In this document: positions 1-11,720 of the stretch, piece by piece
Layout: each line of letters starts with the position of its first letter
Numbering within the stretch: position 1 is the stretch's first letter
DNA from: Lampris incognitus
Taxonomy: Eukaryota > Chordata > Actinopteri > Lampriformes > Lampridae
Assembly (NCBI RefSeq): GCF_029633865.1
Contig: NC_079214.1
Span: 31,886,957 to 31,950,956 of the forward strand
DNA length: 64,000 bases
Direction: 5' to 3'
Notes under the pieces: model-generated
Seen by the model: only the letters and a program-made list of their open reading frames with translations
Told to the model about the DNA's origin: nothing
Databases searched by the model: none
Position numbers and translations under genes: made by a program

Positions 1-129
1 TTGTGGCTGGTAGTCTATCCTCCCAGAATATGTATCTGACATAATAGTACTTGTTTCCATAGAACAATACCACCCCCAAGGTTACAGGATTCCAAAACCT
101 GACCCAATTATCAGACACTATACAAGGTT

Positions 130-387
130 TTAACACTTAACAATATTTAGAAAACATGCCTCAATGTTTTCTGGCTGGTCAATATCTGTGGTCATCAAAC
201 CCAGCCACCACAACTGCTCAGGAGTTCTATCATTTTCAGTTCGAACAGGATGATTGTTCCAACCTTCCACAAAACTTTCAAGGTCCATCTTCAGTTTGGG
301 GAGAAAGACCAGGTGGACACAGAAAGGTCTTCTGTTGAGTTCATGATAGGTAAAGGCATGGGTTAAACCATGAAATGAGTAATGCAT
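130..387 (-). pseudogene. Integrase-like fossil fragment
   Basis: The minus strand encodes FVEGWNNHPVRTENDRTPEQ followed by LWWLG, a motif common near the end of integrase-core proteins scattered in fish genomes. Only this part is recognisable. The element is broken, and its family (LTR-related or a DNA transposon with a retroviral-type integrase) cannot be decided. The flanks 1-129 and 388-830 probably belong to the same decayed element, but I could not place them. Confidence 0.4.
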
Positions 388-959
388 ACATATCCACTGT
401 CTCGGTAATATGAAGGTTAGGTTTTAGCCAGTACTGGCAGTCAAACATTTCAAATTAATTTTGCCTCTGAAGACTGCTTGCATCAAGGCTAACACAAAAT
501 AGCACAATAGTCACATATAAATGTTTTTAGAACCAAATAACCTTTTTTGACAATGTTATTCACGCCATTAGCAATACTCTTCAGACAAGCTCCGTAAAAG
601 TGATTTTGGTTCGAACCTGTGGAAGAAACATCCAGCAATTGATCCTGTTCCAGACTCTGAAGCATATTGTAGTATTTGGAGGTGACACAGGTCTTCACGT
701 CCCACCACAGACATTCGATTCTAATGACAACGACAAATACAATCTCTTTAACCCTGCCAAATGTACAACAGCCAGAAGAATTTTAATAAGTAAGGCACAA
801 TGGCCGCTGAGGTGCACTGTTACAGAGAATTAATGAACGAGGCAGACATGACAAACCTTTGGTTGTGAACGCTTTTTCCTGACATGAAGCTTCCCCTGTC
901 GGTACCCCGCATAGTGAACATAAACTGCTGCGAATGGGAAGCTGGGAGGACCAGGTGAT

Positions 960-2628
960 AGGACAGTCTGATTATTTTGCAATGGAATGCAAGAAGTTTG
1001 ATATCGAATGGCCAAGAGTTTAAATGATTCATTAAAGATCTTAAAAAGAAACCAGAAATCATATGTGTTCAGGACACTTGGATTAAACCAGAATTAGAAT
1101 GTGTTATCAAAGGATATGATAGTTTCCGCAGAGATAGGGGGCAGGGCAATGGAGGAGGGTATGTTATATTTTTGAAGCAAGGGATGCAGTATAGAGTTTT
1201 GGGGAAAGGAATAGAGTTGGAATATTTGGGAATTGAAGTTTGGACAAAAGAGGGAAATGTTAAAGTTGTTAACTTTTACAATCCATGTAAGAAGCTTTCA
1301 ATAGAATTAATGGATGAGCTCACTGTACATTTAGGAGGGAAAGTGATGTTGTGGTGATTTTAATGCCCATAGCACGTTATGGGGTAATGGTAATGATGAC
1401 AATGGAATGGTGATTCAAGAGTCAATGGAGAATAAAAACCTAGTGTGCCTAAATGATGGAAGTGGTACAAGAATTGATATCAGAACAGGCACAGAATCGG
1501 CATTAGATCTTACACTAGTGTCAGATTCATTGGCAGGTGTTTGTTCGTGGGAAGTAATTACAGGAACTGTAGGAAGTGACCACTATCCTTTCGTGATTGA
1601 AGTAGGGTTCAGTTTAGAAGAACATGATACTGATGTGTTACAGAAATGGTCTTTCATTGGTGCTGATTTGGATAAATTTACATATATCAGTGAACAAGAA
1701 ATGCAAAAAGAATTTTTTTTTATATTAATGATGATATTGATAATTTAAATGTTTCTGTTTGTAAAGCTATTCTAGAGGCTGCAAAGAAGTCCATTCAGAT
1801 GAAGGGAGGTAAGCACAAAAGGATGATTGTACCACGGTGGGCAAAGGAATGTGATAAAGCAATTAAATCTAGAAATAAAGCTTTTAAAATGTTGAAAAGG
1901 AATCACAATTTTCAGAATCTTAGTGAATATAGAAAGATGCAAGCAAATATAAGAAGAATCATAAAAAAATGCGAAGAAGGAATTTTGCGACCCTGAGAGC
2001 AGGATAAGCAGTTTGGATAATGGCTGGATGGATGGATGTTGTAACTCAGTGGGAAGGGAAACAGAAATTGCTAAAATTTGGAGAATGATAAAGAGAATGA
2101 ACAGGATCAAACGAGAATATGGGTATCCAGTACTAAATGATGGTGAAGTAACAGCAGTGAGAGATGGAGAAGGCAGAGATACTGGCAAAAACCTTTGTTA
2201 AAATTCACAGTTCCAACAAAATTAGTGAAGAAGGGAAAAGAGGAAGGGACATACAGTAGCAGATAATGAAGAGCTATTACAGCAAGAAGAAGACTCCAAT
2301 GACATACTAAACAAGCTATTTACAAAGGCAGAACTGGACCGCTCTCTCAAGAAAACCAAGATGTCAGCACCAGGAAAAGATCAGATCTGTTATTTAATGA
2401 TAAACCATCTTAGTGAACCATCAAAGGATATTTTATTGGAATTATATAATAAAGTTCGGGAGGGTGGGAAATTGCCACAAAGCTGGAAGGAGGCTGTTGT
2501 AATTCCAATACGTAAACCAGGAAAGCATTGCACAAACTCAGAGAATTATAGACCAATTGCTTTAACATTCAACATATGCAAAATAATAAATGAAAGGTTA
2601 ACATTCTATAGTAAATAAAGGTTATATA
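960..2628 (+). mobile_element. Nimb/I-type LINE, endonuclease and first part of reverse transcriptase
   Basis: An apurinic endonuclease domain is readable in more than one frame: ICVQDTWIKPELE, GDFNAHSTLWGN (1355-1390) and GSDHYPFVIEVGF (1570-1610). The reverse transcriptase begins SAPGKDQICYLMINHL and PQSWKEAVVIPIRKPGK at 2361-2530, typical of the fish Nimb group annotated as jockey-like. Frameshifts, a stop-rich middle and a small inserted SINE tail (1992-2040) show it is dead. A Tc1 element interrupts it at 2629, and the rest resumes at 4248. Confidence 0.75.
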
Positions 2629-4247
2629 CACTACCGTTCAAAAGTTTGGGGTCACCCAAACAATTTTGTGTTTTCCATGAAAAGTCACACTTATTCACCA
2701 CCATATGTTGTGAAATGAATAGAAAATAGAGTCAAGACATTGACAAGGTTAGAAATAATGATTTGTACTTGAAATAAGATTTTTTTTACATCAAACTTTG
2801 CTTTCGTCAAAGAATCCTCCATTTGCAGCAATTACAGCATTGCAGACCTTTGGCATTCTAGCTGTTAATTTGTTGAGGTAATCTGGAGAAATTGCACCCC
2901 ACGCTTCCAGAAGCAGCTCCCACAAGTTGGATTGGTTGGATGGGCACTTCTTGCGTACCATACGGTCAAGCTGCTCCCACAACAGCTCAATGGGGTTCAG
3001 ATCTGGTGACTGCGCTGGCCACTCCATTACCGATAGAATACCAGCTGCCTGCTTCTGCTCTAAATAGTTCTTGCACAATTTGGAGGTGTGTTTAGGGTCA
3101 TTGTCCTGTTGTAGGATGAAATTGGCTCCAATCAAGCGCTGTCCACTGGGTATGGCATGGCATTGCAAAATGGAGTGATAGCCTTCCTTATTCAGAATCC
3201 CTTTTACCCTGTACAAATCTCCCACCTTACCAGCACCAAAGCAACCCCAGACCATCACATTACCTCCACCATGCTTAACAGATGGCGTCAGGCATTCTTC
3301 CAGCATCTTTTCATTTGTTCTGCGTCTCACAAACGTTCTTCTTTGTGATCCAAACACCTCAAACTTGGATTCATCCGTCCACAACACTTTTTTCCAGTCT
3401 TCCTCTGTCCAATGTCTGTGTTCTTTTGCCCATCTTAATCTTTTTCTTTTATTGGTCAGTCTCAGATATGGCTTTTTCTTTGCCACTCTGCCCTGAAGCC
3501 CAGAATCCCGCAGCCGCCTCTTCACTGTAGATGTTGACACTGGTGTTTTGCGGGTACTATTTAATGAAGATGCCAGTTGGGGACCTGTGAGGCGTCTGTT
3601 TCTCAAACTAGAGACTCTAATGTACTTATCTTCTTGCTCGGTTGTGCAACACGGCCTCCCACTTCTTTTTCTACTCTGGTTAGAGCCTGTTTGTGCTGTC
3701 CTCTGAAGGGAGTAGTACACACCGGTGTAGGAAATCTTCAATTTCTTTTGCAATTTATCACATGGAATAGCCTTCATTTCTAAGAACAAGAATAGACTGT
3801 CGAGTTTCAGATGAAAGTTCTCTTTTTCTGGCCATTTTGAGCGTTTAATTGACCCCACAAATGTGATGCTCCAGAAACTCAATCTGCTCAAAGGAAGGTC
3901 AGTTTTGTAGCTTCTGTAACGAGCTAAACTGTTTTCAGATGTGTGAACATGATTGCACAAGGGTTTTCTAATCATCAATTAGCCTTCTGAGCCAATGAGC
4001 AAACACATTGTACCATTAGAACACTGGAGTGATAGTTGCTTGAAATGGGCCTCTATACACCTATGTAGATATTGCACCAAAAACCAGACATTTGCAGCTA
4101 GAATAGTCATTTACCACATTAGCAATGTATAGAGTGTATTTCTTTAAAGTTAAGACTAGTTTAAAGTTATCTTCATTGAAAAGTACAGTGCTTTTCCTTC
4201 AAAAATATGGACATTTCAATGTGACCCCAAACTTTTGAACGGTAGTG
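2629..4247 (-). mobile_element. Tc1/mariner transposon, copy A, inserted in the LINE
   Basis: Ends are inverted copies of CACTACCGTTCAAAAGTTTG flanked by TA on both sides. The transposase reads on the minus strand (2791 to about 3835). Compared with the intact copy at 6841-8458 it is almost identical but has one extra base near codon 24 (about 3760), which takes the N-terminal DNA-binding helix out of frame. The catalytic part ([21 protein letters not shown]) is intact. Confidence 0.95.
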
Positions 4248-5560
4248 TATGTATCTAAATACCAGAGTGGCTTCAGGAGAGGAAGAAATACCATGGATCC
4301 AGCTGTATGTTTAGAACATGAAATTAGAAAAGCAAAGATAAAGAGGGAGTGTAGTGGCTGTCTTTTTTTATATAGAGAAGGCATATAATATGATGTGGGG
4401 AGAAGGATTGTTAATCAGACTTTGTATAAGAATCAAAGGTAGAATATATAGATGGATTAAGGACTTTTTGTGAGGAAGATCAATACAAGTTAGAATAGAA
4501 AAGAAATATTCTGCAAATTTTGTTGTTCAAAATGGAATACGTCAAGGAACCATAGTAAGCCCTTTATTATTTTCCATAATGGTAAATTATGTATTTGTGG
4601 GAATGGAGAATGAGATGGGCCTTTCACTTTTTGCAGATGATGGGGCAATTTGGAAGAAGGGAAGAAATGTGGAATTCATTATAAAGAAACTGCAGGGGGC
4701 TATTGTGAAAGTAGAAGGATGGTCATATAAATGGGGTTTTAAATTTTCAGTTGATAAGACAATGTTCTTTACAAGGAAAAGAATGGATAGTGAAGTCTCC
4801 CCGCCTGCCACCTAATAACTGCTGGGATAGGCTCCAGCATCCCCACAACCCTGAGAGCAGGATAAGTGGTTTGGATAATGGATGGATGGATAAAACTAAA
4901 ATTATAAAATCAAGAATTGGAAAGAGTGAAAGACTTTAAGTTTTTAGGGATATGGTTTGATGAAAAAATTACATTGCTTATACATATTCAGAAAGTAGTG
5001 GACAAGTGTAAGAAGGTACTAAATGTAATGAGGTGTTTAGTTGGAAGTGAATGGGGGGGGGGCAGATGGAACTGCTTTGAAGGCCATATACAATTTGGTC
5101 AGTATTAGATTATGGTTGTGTGGTGTATGGGTCAGTATTAAACACTTCTCTAAAAAAAAAAATTAGATAAGATACAGTATCTGGCTTTGAGATTATGCAC
5201 AGGTAGATTTAAAACAACCCCAACAGCAAAATTACAGGTGGAAATGGGAGAGACGCCACTAGAAATGAGAAGGATACAGCTATCCTTGAACTACTGGTTA
5301 ATGTACAGGGCCATAGTCAGGATCATCCAACACTAGACACTTAAATCCCTTGTTGGGAAAAGGAGAGGAGGGAAACAAAAAGCTTTGGATGCACAATGAC
5401 ACAGAAAGTAATAGAACTTGAAGTAGATCAATTAAACATTAGTCCAACAGTGCCTTTGCCAGCAATACCACCTTGAATACTTCCAGATGCCGCCGTAGAT
5501 TTCACATTATTAGAAAAGAAGAATAAAGATAAAGAGTTTAATTATGATTCACATACCATA
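4248..5560 (+). mobile_element. Nimb/I-type LINE, rest of reverse transcriptase and 3' part
   Basis: It continues the LINE broken at 2628: SGFRRGRNTMDPAVCLEHEI, then LFADDGAIWKKGRNVEFIIK at 4621-4680 (the catalytic FADD box), and FKFSVDKTMFFTRK. A SINE tail insertion lies at about 4800-4892. The remainder to about 5560 is decayed C-terminal sequence ending near ASAFLVRHKIFANSN. Many stops and shifts. Confidence 0.7.
4800..4892 (+). repeat. tRNA-SINE tail fragment with GGAT repeats
   Basis: GGGATAGGCTCCAGCATCCC, then CCTGAGAGCAGGATAAGTGG and GGATGGATGGAT. This is the 3' end of the SINE family seen whole at 43732-44105. A shorter piece of the same tail lies at 1992-2040. Confidence 0.7.
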
Positions 5561-5599
5561 CAGGCTTATAACCCAGCCACTGAGGATGCACAAGCCAGT

Positions 5600-5800
5600 G
5601 CGTTCTTAGTGCGGCATAAAATCTTTGCCAACTCAAATATGCGGATCATAAATAAGATTTCCATACTGGATCGGTCGAGGCCCGGGTTACCAATGACCGC
5701 CACCGGTACTGTTAAACAGCAGGGTGCCAGTGGAAACTATGCTGCTGTTGGGCGAGAAGGAGAGGGGGAAGGCATGTCCAGAGGCAGTGATCTATGTTGG
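5600..5800 (+). repeat. Unassigned repeat fragment, possibly a LINE 5' region
   Basis: GC-richer than its surroundings (GGTCGAGGCCCGGGTTACC, GGGTGCCAGTGGAAACTATG). It resembles the 5' leader of fish LINEs but has no readable domain. The assignment is from memory of similar sequence and is weak. Confidence 0.25.
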
Positions 5801-5869
5801 CTCTGATCTTAGAAAGTCTGACTTTAGACCAGTGCAGATGGTGTACAATTTTGAATTGAATGACAGCAT

Positions 5870-6640
5870 GCCTAAGACATATGGAAGAGGAGAAAATTTC
5901 CTGTATTATTTTATGTCAATTTTTTTTTCAGATTGGTTCTTCTAAATCTGTTTCCCATTTATTTTTAAGGAGGTCTAAAGGTGTCAAATTGTGCATGTAT
6001 AGTAGTTCGGAAATTATACTTATAGCCTGTTTTTTGACTGGTTTACGTTTAAAAATTGAATCTGACAGAGACGTGGGAGGGCATGATGGAAAGCAATTGA
6101 AGTTTGAGGCTACAAAGTTCCGGAGCTGCAAGTACCTATAAAAGTGTGATCTGGGAATATTAAATTTCTGCACTATCTATCTGAAGGAGGCAAAATTGCA
6201 GTCAATATAGAGATCAGAAAGTGAGACCATACCCCTCCTTCTGGACCAAGTATCAAAAGCCTCATCCATTACTGATGGGACAAAAATGTGGTTTTTTACA
6301 ATTGGCGCCGCCTGCAATAGGCCTCTAAGGGAAAAGGATATTCTAAACTGATTCCAGATTTTAATTGAGTGTACAACTACCAGATTAGAAGTGAAGCTAG
6401 AAATAGACTGTGTGAATGGCAGTTTAGAGCACAATAAGGCTGCTAGAGAAGTGGACCCTGCAGACGCCTACTCCAGAATTGTCCATCCGGGGACATCGAC
6501 ATCGTTCCTCATCCAGTATAGCAATGCTCTTATGTTGGCTGCCCAGTAATAATACATGAAGTTTGGGAGCACCAGACCTGGAAATAATTTGAACTGAAAT
6601 GAGTTTCCTCACTAATTATTTATATAAAAATAACTAATAA
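5870..6640 (-). mobile_element. L1-type LINE fragment
   Basis: The minus strand encodes FNIPRSHFYRYLQLRNFV and LLKNKWETDLEEPI, the C-terminal region after the reverse transcriptase in fish L1 elements; compare SDFYRYLQIRNHF in the copy at 36190-37790. Broken by stops into at least three frames. 6641-6840 holds no recognisable feature. Confidence 0.6.
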
Positions 6641-6840
6641 AACATTTACCCCGAGACGACCACATTCACTATTGAATGTGTATATACAACCATTGAAGTT
6701 AATGGATTGTTTGAGGGGTCATGAATCATACTGTTTGCATTAACAGGTTAATCAAAGTGATGATCAACATCCCACAATGAATACTGCAAAAACCCATTTC
6801 TTGTAAAAAATGTAAAAAAAAAATTAATGTTTGCAAAATA

Positions 6841-8458
6841 CACTACCGTTCAAAAGTTTGGGATCACCCAAACAATTTTGTGTTTTCCATGAAAAGTCAC
6901 ACTTATTCACCACCATATGTTGTGAAATGAATAGAAAATAGAGTCAAGACATTGACAAGGTTAGAAATAATGATTTGTATTTGAAATAAGATTTTTTTTA
7001 CATCAAACTTTGCTTTCGTCAAAGAATCCTCCATTTGCAGCAATTACAGCATTGCAGACCTTTGGCATTCTAGCTGTTAATTTGTTGAGGTAATCTGGAG
7101 AAATTGCACCCCACGCTTCCAGAAGCAGCTCCCACAAGTTGGATTGGTTGGATGGGCACTTCTTGCGTACCATACGGTCAAGCTGCTCCCACAACAGCTC
7201 AATGGGGTTCAGATCTGGTGACTGCGCTGGCCACTCCATTACCGATAGAATACCAGCTGCCTGCTTCTGCTCTAAATAGTTCTTGCACAATTTGGAGGTG
7301 TGTTTAGGGTCATTGTCCTGTTGTAGGATGAAATTGGCTCCAATCAAGTGCTGTCCACTGGGTATGGCATGGCGTTGCAAAATGGAGTGATAGCCTTCCT
7401 TATTCAGAATCCCTTTTACCCTGTACAAATCTCCCACCTTACCAGCACCAAAGCAACCCCAGACCATCACATTACCTCCACCATGCTTAACAGATGGCGT
7501 CAGGCATTCTTCCAGCATCTTTTCATTTGTTCTGCGTCTCACAAACGTTCTTCTTTGTGATCCAAACACCTCAATCTTGGATTCATCCGTCCACAACACT
7601 TTTTTCCAGTCTTCCTCTGTCCAATGTCTGTGTTCTTTTGCCCATCTTAATCTTTTTCTTTTATTGGTCAGTCTCAGATATGGCTTTTTCTTTGCCACTC
7701 TGCCCTGAAGCCCAGAATCCCGCAGCCGCCTCTTCACTGTAGATGTTGACACTGGTGTTTTGCGGGTACTATTTAATGAAGATGCCAGTTGGGGACCTGT
7801 GAGGCATCTGTTTCTCAAACTAGAGACTCTAATGTACTTATCTTCTTGCTCAGTTGTGCAACGCGGCCTCCCACTTCTTTTTCTACTCTGGTTAGAGCCT
7901 GTTTGTGCTGTCCTCTGAAGGGAGTAGTACACACCGGTGTAGGAAATCTTCAATTTCTTAGCAATTTCTCGCATGGAATAGCCTTCATTTCTAAGAACAA
8001 GAATAGACTGTCGAGTTTCAGATGAAAGTTCTCTTTTTCTGGCCATTTTGAGCGTTTAATTGACCCCACAAATGTGATGCTCCAGAAACTCAATCTGCTC
8101 AAAGGAAGGTCAGTTTTGTAGCTTCTGTAACGAGCTAAACTGTTTTCAGATGTGTGAACATGATTGCACAAGGGTTTTCTAATCATCAATTAGCCTTCTG
8201 AGCCAATGAGCAAACACATTGTACCATTAGAACACTGGAGTGATAGTTGCTTGAAATGGGCCTCTATACACCTATGTAGATATTGCACCAAAAACCAGAC
8301 ATTTGCAGCTAGAATAGTCATTTACCACATTAGCAATGTATAGAGTGTATTTCTTTAAAGTTAAGACTAGTTTAAAGTTATCTTCATTGAAAAGTACAGT
8401 GCTTTTCCTTCAAAAATATGGACATTTCAATGTGATCCCAAACTTTTGAACGGTAGTG
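6841..8458 (-). mobile_element. Tc1/mariner transposon, copy B, structurally complete
   Basis: Inverted termini of the CACTACCGTTCAAAAGTTTG type flanked by TA target duplications (6839-6840 and 8459-8460). Length 1618 bp. It contains one uninterrupted transposase gene. Near-identity to copies at 2629 and 19505 indicates a recent burst. Confidence 0.95.
7003..8046 (-). CDS. Tc1-family transposase, 347 aa, apparently intact
   Basis: The product cuts and pastes its own element at TA sites in the nucleus. It starts MARKRELSSETRQSILVLRN. An N-terminal paired helix-turn-helix (GYSMREIAKKLKISYTGVYY, about 25-45) is followed by a GRPR-type linker at about 62-66 and a second helix-turn-helix. The DDE catalytic core has VLWTDESKIEVFG (first Asp), QQDNDPKHTSK (second Asp) and [18 protein letters not shown] (Glu, spaced 34 residues as in Tc1). 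The glycine-rich box HGGGNVMVWGCFGAG is present. Length is the usual 340-350 residues. No stop or frameshift; a plausible active or very recently active copy. Confidence 0.92.
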   Translation of the reverse strand: MARKRELSSETRQSILVLRNEGYSMREIAKKLKISYTGVYYSLQRTAQTGSNQSRKRSGRPRCTTEQEDKYIRVSSLRNRCLTGPQLASSLNSTRKTPVSTSTVKRRLRDSGLQGRVAKKKPYLRLTNKRKRLRWAKEHRHWTEEDWKKVLWTDESKIEVFGSQRRTFVRRRTNEKMLEECLTPSVKHGGGNVMVWGCFGAGKVGDLYRVKGILNKEGYHSILQRHAIPSGQHLIGANFILQQDNDPKHTSKLCKNYLEQKQAAGILSVMEWPAQSPDLNPIELLWEQLDRMVRKKCPSNQSNLWELLLEAWGAISPDYLNKLTARMPKVCNAVIAANGGFFDESKV

Positions 8459-8460
8459 TA

Positions 8461-9094
8461 TATGCAATTGTGAACTTATTTATGCACATATCCCGTTATG
8501 ACATGAGCAATTAAAAAAATCATGTCCCTGCCAACTACCCGACCACACCTGTACTAGTGCTTTATGTCATTCAAAAACACAATTTTACCCTGCTTCTCCA
8601 TAGGGCCCAATTCTATCTGGTGTTTGTAGGAGAATGCTAAAATAAGCACTAGAGGAGCACAAGAGTCACATTGTTTCAATGGCTTATCTTTGTCAGCTAG
8701 TGTCTTTTCTCTGCCAACAGACAAGTACCAACCAGTGGGAAACACTCCAATGTGCACATCTCCTGTAGAAAACAATCACAAAAGGCCAAACTAATTTAGC
8801 AAAAATGTACGCACATTGATAGCCACTGTCAGTGACTATCGTTTCAACGTGGTCAGTAGATACACCTGAGAGAAAGGGTCTGTTAAAATCAGGAGCACTT
8901 TTTCCACCCTGGGAATTGTAAATAATTTTCTTAAGGACTGGCACCAAGAAGTTTTGAGGGATCTGATTAAAGAATTCCTTTGGGTATTTGTCCCCCTGTT
9001 CCCCCCATTTACTACTGTAGCATTCCCAGCCGGACTTTATTCAGACGATGCACTCAATGATGATAACTGATGGGCTATGGTGCGGTATTTCTAC
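8461..9094 (-). other. Unrecognised sequence with exon-like open frames
   Basis: The minus strand has an acceptor-like TTTTCTACAG at about 8764 followed by GDVHIGVFPTGWYLSVGREK to a stop near 8554. Upstream is VPVLKKIIYNSQGGKSAPDF with TDHVETIVTDSGYQCAYIF. I do not recognise the product. It may be a decayed transposon gene split by the Academ-like insertion at 9095, or a small host gene. Confidence 0.2.
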
Positions 9095-9606
9095 TAGGCC
9101 CGGAGCCAGGACCAGCCCTCAGGATGTTTTCTGCTACCTTTTTTTCACTATTATTTCTTGTTAGCCTATACCTTGGGCCATCAGAAGTTGATAACGAGCA
9201 CCCCCAACTCGGCCCCGTTTGGCCACAGGGGGCCAAAAACCCAATTTTGGGCCATGTTCCTGGCGAAATTATGTACATGCAAATATTAAGGTACTACAAT
9301 GACATAGTCATACAAGAATGAAATTTGGCAGAGAGTATCATGATACATAGGGGGAAGCAGGAAAATATGATTCTGGGGCTTGTTGCAACTCAATTTTAAG
9401 ATGTCACCCACACCATCCCCAAAAAAACAAAAAAAGTACTGTCCGCCTGACAATTTATCATCAAAATGATTATTCTTCAGCACTTTATGGTGAATATGTA
9501 TGACTCACTTGTGTATAGACAACTTCCCTAGTTCTTAAGCTTCAATTTGAGCCCAAGATGACCTTTCTATTTCAAAAATTACTCTTGCTGTGGCCGAAAG
9601 TCTTCT
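9095..9606 (+). repeat. Left terminal inverted repeat of the Academ-like element
   Basis: Matches 15373-15858 in reverse complement over its whole length, with small indels and substitutions. The outermost word is TAGGCCCGGAGCCAGGACC, against TAGGCCAGGAGCCAGGACC at the other end. Confidence 0.9.
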
Positions 9607-10265
9607 CTATATCTCAAATCAGAGAACATTTAATTTTTTAGTCACTAGCATTCCAAATGGGGGTAAGTGCAATTTATTGCATTTAACAATATGTTCATAT
9701 GTACTGCTTACTACTGCTATCTGAAGTGAACATGAAAAGTGAATACTATAGAACCTGTAGGAAAACAAATGCTTTTAAATGGTGTCTCATAGGCCTATAG
9801 CAATGGGCCTATAGGTCCAAAGCAATGCACTCAAGTAGAAGCCAACCACCAATAGAGTACAGTAAACATTTTTTATTATATTTTTTTTAGAAAACAGATG
9901 GCTTTCATTTTATTAACAACAATGAAACATTAATTCCTACCCTCTTACCCCATCCCATCCCACTGTCCCCAAAAAAACTACACAAAATATAGGCAAAGGG
10001 AGAAACAACAACAGAAGAAGCCAAAAATTCACCTTAAAAAATAAAAATAATATAAAATAAATCATAATTGGTGGTTCACTGGGATAGTGCGCGTACCACA
10101 ACACTAGTCCCTAACGCATCAGCATGGGTTTGAATCCGGCCCACTTCCACTGCATGTCCTCCTCTCTTTCCCCACTCATGTCTCTTTAAACTGTAGTATC
10201 TAATAAAGCTGAAATCCGAAAAAAATCTAAAAAAATAAAATAAAATCTAAATTGCATTTGATATC

Positions 10266-11720
10266 TTAATCATCCCCATATTCCTCCTCCTCTTCATCAT
10301 CATCCATGTTAGTGTGTATTTCCTCAAGGTCATCCTCATCTGTCCCCTCTTCTTCCAAGACATCAACAAGGGCCTGGGGGATGATGTCACCCTCAAACCA
10401 CAGAGGTTCTAGCTTGCCATCGTCATTTACATGAAACCCACGGTCCAAAGGGGATGGGACTTCTGGGTGGTTTTCATGAGCCCTTTTCCAGATTCCTACT
10501 TGGTAGTTCACTCTCTTTATGTGCTGCAAAAGGATTCGCTTGCACGGTGGAAAGGTGGAAAGGTCAATAGAGACCTTGTCGCAGCTCGAGGCTCGAGCCA
10601 CATATTTTCTTGACCTTGACCTCTCTTGCCTCATCAACCTGCTTAACTCGAGGACCAAAGCCATAGAGGCGACAGGTGAACTCTTCGGCACCACTGAGGA
10701 CAAGCTCATCAAGCTCCCAAGAGTTCCCCACTGCAGCAAAGATCTGAATGAACTTTGAATTCTGATTCAGAATCTTGATCGGTCGCACCTTTCCTTTGCC
10801 TTTGAATGCTGAAGTGCAGTCGGCACCAGTGAAGGCATGCAAGGCCAGCAGAGCTGAAACATGTTCTTGTGAATAATTGTCAGCCAGCTGGTTGATATTG
10901 ATCAGCTTATTTCCCATGTCAAAGATGATGTCAACTGTGAATGATTTGGCGTAGTAGAGGAGAATGAAGAAAATGTCAGTCTTTTGCTCTGACTCTGACT
11001 GTTTTGATGTGAGGCATTTTGGTTTGGAAATAATTTATGCAGAGGATCACCCTCACATCAGTTTCCTCATGGTTTGAACAGATCTCAGGTAGAAGTTCTT
11101 TTGATCTTACTCCAGCATGACATTCTATTTTGAAAGCTTGACCAGCCTCTATGAAGATGACAGGCCTTCAGAGGATCTCTTCCATCATATCTGCAGAGCT
11201 CCAGAGCTCGAGAAGTAAATGAATGAATGATTTCTTGTTTTCATCATTTTTGAGGAAAACTTTCCAATCTGCAGGTCGATGAACATTCAGACCACTAACT
11301 ATGAACCGTTCCCCACAACCTCTACAATCCCTCTCAGCTGATTTTGGTGAATGAAGACGGTCTGCATAAGTGTCTGTGTTGAATCTTCATTGTCCGGGGC
11401 ACATCGTTCATGTAGAATGAGGAGTTTCCATCTTGAATGAGAGCACATTGGCTAGGAGAGGGGAGCTGTGCATTCTCAGTATCTTTGATCATGTAGTTCA
11501 TCCCTTGTGCCTTGTTGGTTTTTGCAAAGAAGCCATCGATTGTTGAGATGGAATATGGCGTCAGAGTCAGGGGATAGCACATCAGGTCAGAGATGCTGAT
11601 TTGTGACCTTAGTAGCTGTGATTTGATGAAAATCTGAAAGATAAATCCACTTGTAGCCTTATACTGGATTACTCTCTGGTTTGATGCCATAAGCTTCCTT
11701 TTAGGTGTTGTGGAAGACAT
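10266..11720 (-). CDS. Academ-like transposon protein, C-terminal block with XPG-like nuclease motif
   Basis: Pieces at 11720-11334, 10917-10564 and 10739-10266. The middle piece reads ALLALHAFTGADCTSAFKGK then GKVRP, resembling the LLGCDY..GI.GIG helix-hairpin of FEN1/XPG nucleases (family consensus FTGCDTTSAF). The last piece ends in an acidic run DDDEEEEEYGDD. At least two frame changes lie between the pieces. The nuclease assignment is by motif only. Confidence 0.5.

Noticed and set aside
2892-3783. Plus-strand open frames opposite the Tc1 transposases
   Set aside because: They are mirror frames of the conserved minus-strand transposase and recur identically in each copy for that reason.
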